Source of the DNA: Castor canadensis | Lineage: Eukaryota; Chordata; Mammalia; Rodentia; Castoridae | Direction: 5' to 3' | Length of the DNA: 64,000 nt | Assembly (NCBI RefSeq): GCF_047511655.1 | Contig: NC_133396.1 | Coordinates: 127,853,490-127,917,489 of the forward strand | Shown here: positions 57,406 through 64,000 of the stretch, in pieces | How the letters are laid out: each line of letters begins with the position of its first letter | Numbering within the stretch: the stretch's first letter is position 1 | Translations under genes and position numbers: made by a program | Notes under the pieces: model-generated | The model's input: the letters and a program-made list of their open reading frames with translations, nothing else | Databases searched by the model: none | What the model was told of the DNA's origin: nothing

Positions 57406-58600
57406 GTGAGGACCTTGTTGTGTTTCTTCTGTCCCCCTGTCTGTCCCCATGTCATTCAGAAACAAGAACTAGTTCCTCTTTGCTGTTCTAAATCCAAATC
57501 TGCCAAGTATCACCCCTTTTAGTCCTTTCCACCTCTCTACTTCTGCCATCCAGACCCTGGGCTCTTGTGGGGCAGAGGCCCAAGGAAGGCTTGATTATAG
57601 GGAATGGGGAGGCACACCAGGGATGGTGTAGCTTTTTCTCAGGGTCAAGTTTCTTGGTCAAAACAGCACTTTTGGGGGAGATGTTTTGGAATCCTAGTTA
57701 CTAACATATCCTCTTCGTGATTGGGAAGTAGGGACTCAGCATCGACTCTGTGACTGAATGGCCCTGGGGACTTGAGTGAGTTGCTTCCGGTTCCTGAGGC
57801 CCTGCTCTGCCAAAGTGCTGCACGGCCATGAAATCATTCCTAGTATTGGTCACTTGCTCAGTGCTCACTGAATACCAGACCCAGGTCCAGATCTCCACAA
57901 CAACACTGCCTGATAGTACAAAGCCACACAGCAAGGAATAGCAGAGCTGGCACTCAACCCTGGTCTCATTGTTCTAAAGTCCCCTCTCTTTCCCTCTCCC
58001 CCCCCTCTCCCTCCCTCCTCACTTCTTCCTGTGATAAATATACATAACATAAAGCTTTTCCATCTTAGCCATTTTTAAGTGTACTGTTCAGAGGCATTTA
58101 GTATAGTCACATTGTTGTAGTGCCTTCACTGCACCCCATCCCTACCCACTCTTTTCCCAACGAAAATACTTAAAGAGAATTGGCAGTATGGCAATAATAA
58201 TTTGACTCATATCAGTACACAGTGTAAAGTAGCCTAGTATCTACATTTCACCCCAGATGGGTTCCATGGCAGCATGTCACCTGCAGCACCTCCATGAGTG
58301 GAACCTGAAGACTACTTTGTGTTTTGCCCTTGCCCTTGACTCAGGGAGTCAAGAAGCGCCTCCATGGCTGATGACTTCTGTAGCAGCTTATCAGTCTACC
58401 TCATTCCATCCCTGTTTCCTCCATATCCATTACCTAAGGGACAATTGGGGCTTTCCCACTTCATGTTCAGCTTTTGGGATCCATCCCAACTCTGAAGAGC
58501 TACACAGTCCTTCCTTCCTCTGTTCTGCTGAGGGAGTCTCCCCAAAAGCAGATCAGCTTCTGGGATAAAGCCACAGCTCCAGAGCTCAGGGCTTTTTAAA
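57406..58600 (+). other. PIK3C2B: PIK3C2B intron 2, first part
   Basis: Holds an antisense MIR (about 57,840-57,975), a CT-rich run (57,975-58,020) and a short antisense L1 piece (58,025-58,150, AGTGTACTGTTCAGAGGCAT). 58,150-58,600 shows nothing recognised. Confidence 0.6.
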
Positions 58601-58631
58601 GGGCCTGCTTTGAGAGGTGGGGCTGCTCCCG

Positions 58632-58641
58632 CTATTTATAG
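58632..58641 (+). promoter_or_regulatory. CTATTTATAG box (MEF2 consensus and TATA-like)
   Basis: The 10-mer exactly fits the MEF2 consensus YTA(A/T)4TAR and also holds TATTTATA, a usable TATA box. It lies in intron 2 of PIK3C2B, 235 bases before an ATG whose frame runs in phase to a strong splice donor. No other ATG lies between about 58,650 and that ATG. An intragenic promoter is inference. Confidence 0.4.
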
Positions 58642-58866
58642 GGACAGAGAGAGTCCTGATCCTAGCTCAGAGTTCCTCGCTCAGACCTGGGCCTGTTCAG
58701 GCCACCCTGGTAGGTGGTCCCCTCTGTTCTTCCTCTTTCCCTCACCTCCCCTATCTTCCCCCACCCCCACCTTGTGTGTCATCAGAGTTCCCAAAGGGTG
58801 CTCCATCTTGAGTCTCCTTGAAGAAGTGAGGGCAAAGCAAAAGGCTCTTGTCGGTTCTGGGGGGAA

Positions 58867-59136
58867 ATGCGACCTTGGTCTTCCTCCCCACCTCACCTTG
58901 GTTCAGGGGCTCAGCCTGCTGGGAGAGGGGACCCCTTGGGCCCTCGGCCTATACCCCCACCCCGATTTCGCCGGGCTTCCAGCCGGAGTGACCTTCCTAA
59001 TCCCAGGCCTGCTGAGCCATCTCTGGAAATGGCTGGCTCCAAATGCCAGCCTGGTACCCCCGCTGCCAGCCACTGCCTGGCAGACTCCCCCAGCCAGCAT
59101 CGAGCGATGCCACCAGGGCCTGCCAGCTGGGCAAAC
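58867..59136 (+). CDS. PIK3C2B: candidate alternative first exon or cassette exon of PIK3C2B
   Basis: A frame opens at ATG 58,867 (GGGAAATGC context, purine at -3) and runs 90 codons to a consensus donor (AAC then GTAAGT) at 59,137 in phase 0, the phase needed for the next exon (60,512, GTG GGC TCC). Residues include G-P-R-P-I-P-P-P-R-F-R-R-A-S-S-R-S-D, with a class II SH3 ligand (PIPPPR) and a basic R-R-A-S phosphosite-like motif, in keeping with the proline-rich N-terminus. As a cassette, acceptor GGGGCTCAG ending 58,914 would give 58,915-59,136 (74 codons, in phase both sides). As a first exon it would replace residues 1-311. I do not recall this exon from human or mouse. Confidence 0.45.
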
Positions 59137-60511
59137 GTAAGTGGCTTTTGTTTTCTTACAGTGCCAGTGAGTGGTACGGAAAGGGCATGAAATAGCCTTC
59201 AGTAGCCATTCTATTCTCTCCCTCTCCCTCTCTTGCCTTCTCCTCCCCCCTGCTCTCTCTCTGTTTTTCTCTCTCTTTTGTGGGTTAATTGCTGACAGTG
59301 GTACTATTGTTTTGACTGGGACACAGGCACGCACTTGGCAGGGTCAGGGCCTCACTTGCCAACTGTCCCCACTGCTATGTCCCCTCCATGTACCCCTATC
59401 CCACACATACCCGGGAGAGCAAGGCTGATGAGAGAAAGAGTCACCCAGAGGAAACAGTGGGGATATTCAAATGGGGAGCTCAGTTGCTGACTTCTGCCCT
59501 GAAAACAGCCACTGGGGAGGATGAGAGGTTGAGGTGGTGTGCACAGACCAGAGCACCAGGTTCCCCGCCCCCGGAAGCAGCTGTTAGCACCTGCTGCCTT
59601 TACCGGATACACTCCATGGAGTGGAAGCCTCATTTCCTGTGTGGCTGCCCTGGGCAGGCCTGTGAGGCTACAGCCTGTCAGTCCTAGCTCCCCTAACTTG
59701 CTCCTTCCTAGGGCTCATTTAAGGGTTTCTTTGGGGTCCCTCCTGGGTGACTTAAGAGCAGCTCTGGGATTGGACACAGCTTGGGGCCTTGTCTGAGACT
59801 CTCAGCACACCATGCCTGTTCAGGGAAAGGAAGTGGGGCCAAACAGGGCAGGCTGCCTGACATTCCAGCTGCTCAGAACTAGCAGGCTCTAGAGCCAGGA
59901 GGAGCCGAGCCTTCCTTCTACCAGATTCTCTCCTGCCCAGAGTGCTGCTTTGATGCTTTCTTCCTCAAATAGCACTTACTGAGAAGACACATGTTTCTGA
60001 GTCATCTCCCCTGTCGCAGGGTGCTCCATCACCCTGGGGTTTGTGGATGTTTAGGCTTTTGCCCAGGGCCAAGCCTCCCTGGGGAGAATTTAGGCTGACC
60101 ATCTGCCTGGTCTAACGAGGGGCTGGGATAAACAGCTGCCTGCTTAGCTCACTGCTGTGCCTCTGGGAGCCTCCCCCAGAATGTCCTGTCTCTGCTGTGA
60201 CCCACAATACTGCCTGACTGGATGCACTGGGCTGGTCAGACAATTCCCCTCACAGAGTGATTTTGGCCACTCTTGTCCATTGCACCCCAGCTACCATACT
60301 CTGCCCAAGTTTCAACACCTCTTTTCTGACTGAGTTTTCGATTTCCTAGGATGACAGATAAATGTATTTCTGGATTTCCCATAATTCCTTGTGTTCCTTT
60401 CACTGAACTGAGTTGCTAGAAAGTCTTTATACCTAGAGTTTGGGTTTAGATCCCTTTAGAGAGGGATGCCATGAGGGAAAAGGTAATGAGTCAGCTGCTC
60501 TTCCCTTAAAG
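59137..60511 (+). other. PIK3C2B: PIK3C2B intron
   Basis: Contains a CT-rich run (59,215-59,280) and no recognised gene or repeat. Confidence 0.6.
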
Positions 60512-60612
60512 GTGGGCTCCCGACCCCATACTGTCGCCAACGGCCACGAGTTGTTTGAGGTCTCAGAGGAAAGAGATGAGGAAGTTGCTGCGTTTTGCCA
60601 CATGCTGGATAT
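60512..60612 (+). CDS. PIK3C2B: PI3-kinase C2-beta, coding exon (residues 312-345)
   Basis: A 101-nt exon lies between TTCCCTTAAAG and GTAAGA. It reads V-G-S-R-P-H-T-V-A-N-G-H-E-L-F-E-V-S-E-E-R-D-E-E-V-A, matching human residues directly after the first coding exon, with the last codon split (AT|C). It starts in phase 0. This links the adaptor region to the Ras-binding domain. Confidence 0.96.
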
Positions 60613-60696
60613 GTAAGAGTTAAAAAACGGGACAGGGGTTTGGGAGGATTGTGGGAGTGGGAAGGAGCTTCCCTCATGTCAGATGTCTTCAGGGCT

Positions 60697-60772
60697 TTTT
60701 TTTTTTTTTTGGTAGTACTGGGAGTTGAACTCAGGCCTTCTACCACTTGAGCCATTCCAACAGCCCTCTGCA
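60697..60772 (-). repeat. ID SINE, antisense, with target duplication
   Basis: T-run, GAGTTGAACTCAGGCCTTCT and CACTTGAGCCATTCCAACAG. CAGGGCTTTT occurs on both sides. It lies inside a PIK3C2B intron. Confidence 0.8.
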
Positions 60773-61192
60773 GGGCTTTTGAAATCTTAGAAGTTTCACA
60801 TTCTTAATAAAATTCATGACACCTTGATCGAATAGTTCAATTAGCCTCATCACTTTAGGTTCTGGCCCTCAGTTGCCCTTAGGAGCAAATGCACCCCAGG
60901 TGGAAGATAAGTTCAAGTTCTCTTGAACTAAAAGAGAAACAAAATGGATTCATAAAAATTTTCTATTAAACTTAGCATGGAAAGCTTTGTCATTTTTGGA
61001 ACTCTCTACTCTTCCACTGTGGGAAAGTTTTGCAACTCTTGCAGAGATGGCAAGAACAGTTATGTCCCAAAGCTGCCTCCCCACTGCCCCCGGCTTGGCC
61101 TGCAGACTCAGAGGACTGGGCTGAGTGGGGACAGAGGGCACGCAGACCTCTTGTCACTGCTACAGTGAGGGTCCTTCTCTCTTCCTGCATAG
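60773..61192 (+). other. PIK3C2B: PIK3C2B intron
   Basis: No repeat or RNA recognised. The intron ends CTTCCTGCATAG at 61,192. Confidence 0.6.
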
Positions 61193-61347
61193 CCTTCGAT
61201 CGGGCTCTGACATCCAAGACTACTCTCTCACCGGATATGTCTGGAGTGCTGTCACCCCAAGCCCAGAGCATCTTGGGGATGAGGTCAACTTGAAGGTGAC
61301 TGTGTTATGTGACAGCCTTCAGGAGCCTCTCACTTTTACCTGCAATT
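61193..61347 (+). CDS. PIK3C2B: PI3-kinase C2-beta, coding exon (start of Ras-binding domain)
   Basis: A 155-nt exon, flanked by TGCATAG and GTAAGT, completes the split isoleucine codon and reads L-R-S-G-S-D-I-Q-D-Y-S-L-T-G-Y-V-W-S-A-V. Nearly identical to human PI3K-C2beta. It begins the region leading into the PI3K Ras-binding domain. It ends AAT|T, one base into the next codon. Confidence 0.97.
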
Positions 61348-61665
61348 GTAAGTTAGTTGGGGAGGGCACATGAGTGTCTTTTGAGGTGGGGCAAGGAAGA
61401 CTAGAGTTTGGACTATAGGATCCTTTGGCCTCAGGGCCCACCTCACCTTGTAGCCTGAATGAGGAGCAGTGGGGAGCTCCTTTAGGGGAACTGACTCTAG
61501 GGCTAACTTTTTAGGTCCACAGTGATTTTCCTCAACCCCAAGCTGTTAGGGGTTTGCCTACTCTGTCAAGTTGATGAGGGAACTGGGGATAGAGGATCAG
61601 GTGGGGAGGCTGAGCCCTGCCTACCCTATGCCCATCATTTTTGTTCCCCTCCCCCCACCCTGCAG
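61348..61665 (+). other. PIK3C2B: PIK3C2B intron
   Basis: A short intron of 318 bp with a strong pyrimidine tract before its acceptor (CCCACCCTGCAG). Nothing else seen. Confidence 0.8.
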
Positions 61666-61786
61666 GCTCCTCCACTGTTGACTTGCTCATCTACCAGACC
61701 CTGTGCTACACTCACGATGAACTGAGAGAAGTAGATGTGGGGGACTTTGTGCTCAAGCCCTGTGGACTGGAGGAGTTCTTACAGAA
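61666..61786 (+). CDS. PIK3C2B: PI3-kinase C2-beta, coding exon (Ras-binding domain)
   Basis: A 121-nt exon completes the split Cys codon and reads [21 protein letters not shown], then [17 protein letters not shown]. It ends AA before GTGAGT. This belongs to the PI3K Ras-binding domain. The following exon (human K-H-A-L-G-S-H-E-Y) is not in the window, so the gene runs off the right edge; the C2, helical, kinase, PX and second C2 domains lie beyond. Confidence 0.97.
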
Positions 61787-64000
61787 GTGAGTGAATGGGG
61801 TGTGTGTAGGTGGGGTGAAGGCAGCACCTGCCTTCTGGGTGGGAGGGTTTTGAGAGGTCTCAGGCTTAGGGCTGGCAGCTCCACCCCCACCACACAGTCA
61901 GGACTCCTGCTTTCTGGGCGTGTTCCCAGCCATGGCCACGTCTCACTTTCTCCAGGAGCTTTGTCTTCCAGCAGGGTTGGCTGGCTTCTGAGCCAAAGCT
62001 GCTGTGGAAAGAGCTTGGAGCTGGGATTAGGCAAAGACGAGGTCATATCTGTGTGCAGACTTCTGCTTGCCGAGAGATGTGTGCACTTGGGAGAGCTAGG
62101 GGGACTGTGATGGGCTGTTTTTCCTGCTCTAGCAGATGTATGGTGTCTTTGTGGCTGGGGGCAGCAGAACAGAGCAGAAGTGTCCATGTGGAACCTAGAG
62201 GAGAAATTACAATTCCTCTTTTTCCTTCCTTCCCTGGCCAACATGGCTTTTCCCTTGCTGGCTTGTGCAGCTGGTTATCCTCCTCCCAGAGTCTGGCTTC
62301 CAGCTCCTCTCCAGCTAGTGCCCTCTGCAGAAGGCAGCCTCCCTGGAAAGTGTGATGTGGACCTGCTGAGGCAGCCTTCTTTCTGCTGCCCTGAGGCTCT
62401 GGAGGGCTGGGGTGGAAGAGAGGTAGGGTGAGGTTCCCACCCCTCAGGGGGTATGTGTGACAGCAGACAGATCTGTGATCAACCTTCCTCCCTAAAGCTT
62501 CCAGTTGACTTCTGCCCTCTACCTCTGGCCACCTGGAGGAAGTAGGCCTTAGGAAAGGAGAAAGGCAAGGCCTGCACCTAACCTTCTTAGCAATGCCCAA
62601 TAAATTCTACCACACTTGCATGCAGGTCTAGATGCAAGGAGGGTTGCCTATGGCTAGAGCACAGAATTGGCAGGCAGAACTGAAGATTTATATCTTGGCT
62701 GATTTATTCAGTGTTAGGGATAATGGACCCGGGTCTCAGTCTGGAAACTGAGGGAAAGAAAAGAGCAGACTCTATAGGGTACAAACCCAGGCAACTTCAA
62801 ATGTGCCCCAGGTGTTATGTTTTTGCTTTCCCTAGAGGAACGGGGTGGTCCTAGATGCAAGGTCTCCTGGCAGCAAGAGCCCTGGACAGCCAACCCTTCT
62901 GACAGTTAAAAGGGATGAGGGACACAGTAGACAAATTAGACTCCTAGTAACACCATTACACTGCCACTTACTAGCCTGATCCTCAGTCTCCTCTGTAAAG
63001 AATGGTGAGGATTTACATTGGGGGTATAGCCCAGTGGTAGAGGTGAGGCATTTAATTGAGGTCTAGCATGGATGAGGCCCTGGGTTCCATCTCAAGTGAG
63101 GCCAAAAAAATAAAGAGGAGGGTCGAGTATGAAAAGGACCCAATGAGCAGTCAGTGTATACCTGCAGGGGAGGACCAGCTAAGACAGAAGACTCATGGGC
63201 TCTGGATTGGAAAGATGGCACATTTCCCCTGCAGTACTCATAGTCTGGGAGCCCTCAAGACCAGAGGAAGTGGAGCTGTTAGGTTCTGCCTTCTTGGCAA
63301 GGCCCAGATGGAGAGTTCCCAGTGAGGTGGGACAGGGTCAGTGGTCCTTGGGTCATGCCCCCTTCCCAACTTCTGACCTGTACACAGTCTTCCACAGAGA
63401 AGGTCAAGCAAGCCCCTTGGGAACCTGTGGCCAGGAGGCCCTCCCATCCCACCTAAAAGTGTAGTGCTGTTTCCTGGGTGGGAACTGCTAATTCCTGAGG
63501 GAGCCCTCAGGATTCCTAACCCCGCCTGGCCAGAGGGACTGATACTGAAGGGGCATGTTTGTTCAGGATGCAGGCTGCTCTCCGATAAGAACCTTGAGAC
63601 ACTCTTGGGGTAGGGCTGGGTTTCCTGCTACCTCCCCCACCCACACCACACTCTTCCTTCCTCCCAGACTCTCCCGCCAGGGTCTGCCCCACAGCCTAGC
63701 CTCTCCACCCTCAGACTTTGTCTACACTTTAATCTTACCAGTTCAGGGCCCAGATTGGTGGCCTGGTTCCCTCAAGATGTAGAGAACGCCCCAAGTTCTA
63801 GCTGGATCTGGACTGGCCTAGGGCCCTGCACCTCCACCAGCTTCTGCACATCCCCCTTCTGTTTGTTTTCCTCCCCTCCCCTCCATTTCTGGCCTAGATT
63901 CCCAGCTCTGCTGAGGAAGGAAGTCCGTTTCCGGCTTCTGTTACCCAGCTGGGACTTGGCCCAGGCCCTTAGTGCTGGCCTGGAGGTGGGACTCACTCTG
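61787..64000 (+). other. PIK3C2B: PIK3C2B intron, runs off the window
   Basis: Besides an ID SINE (63,020-63,112) I see no exon. Several GC-rich frames (up to 185 codons at 62,043-62,600, minus) lack domains and are treated as chance. Confidence 0.6.
63020..63112 (+). repeat. ID SINE
   Basis: TTGGGGGTATAGCCCAGTGG, GGGTTCCATCTCAAGTGAGG and an A-rich end. A small insertion interrupts the middle. Confidence 0.65.

Noticed and set aside
57406-57522. Extension of the first coding exon into the intron to a stop at 57,522
   Set aside because: The donor at 57,406 is good and the known downstream exon continues the protein in phase. Intron retention would give a truncated product.
58610-59140. 176-codon frame overlapping the candidate alternative exon in another register
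   Set aside because: It ends in the splice donor's own TAA and would join the next exon out of phase if spliced at 59,136. The in-phase frame is the better candidate.
62043-62600. 185-codon minus-strand frame in the last PIK3C2B intron
   Set aside because: GC-rich chance frame opposite to the gene, without domain or promoter.

Overview
This is a window of nuclear DNA from a rodent. The interspersed repeats are B1-type (7SL-derived) and ID-type (tRNA-derived) SINEs, together with many copies of a composite of about 190 bp in which a B1/Alu-like head is fused to an ID-like tail and a poly-A run. I associate that composite with beaver and its relatives (Castorimorpha, probably Castor), but this is from memory and not tested. 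Old MIR, L2, L1 and LTR fossils fill much of the rest. There are no bacterial, plasmid or phage features.

The only protein-coding gene I can identify firmly is PIK3C2B (class II PI3-kinase C2-beta) on the + strand. A CpG island near 34.7-35.8 kb is its likely promoter and non-coding first exon. A first intron of about 21 kb follows (35,448-56,385). Coding exons lie at 56,386-57,405 (start codon 56,473), 60,512-60,612, 61,193-61,347 and 61,666-61,786. The exon phases join cleanly and the translation matches human PI3K-C2beta as I recall it. The rest of the gene lies beyond the right edge. Between the first two coding exons lies an undescribed (to me) open, in-phase stretch, 58,867-59,136. It has a strong splice donor, a class II SH3-ligand motif and an upstream CTATTTATAG (MEF2/TATA-like) box. 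It looks like either an alternative first exon or a cassette exon and is the most interesting signal in the window.

To the left, 23.4-24.0 kb carries two identical tRNA-Lys(TTT) genes in inverted orientation, 484 bp apart. As I recall, the human genome has the same pair between PIK3C2B and MDM4. By this synteny the second CpG island (12.9-13.3 kb) is probably the MDM4 promoter, with MDM4 running leftward on the - strand. A good minus-strand splice donor at 13,085 fits a non-coding first exon. No MDM4 coding exon was found in 1-13,085, so that stretch would be its first intron.

The remaining DNA is repeats. A broken class I endogenous retrovirus (15.8-19.2 kb, - strand) keeps a 5' LTR and pol-derived parts. 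Two related LTRs lie at 1.6 and 8.5 kb. A truncated metallothionein retrocopy (10.05 kb) sits inside an old L2. A 46-bp sequence occurs exactly twice, 975 bp apart, one copy interrupting an L1 fossil. Intron 1 of PIK3C2B contains a G-rich TATAGGG-type degenerate repeat at 46.8-47.1 kb.
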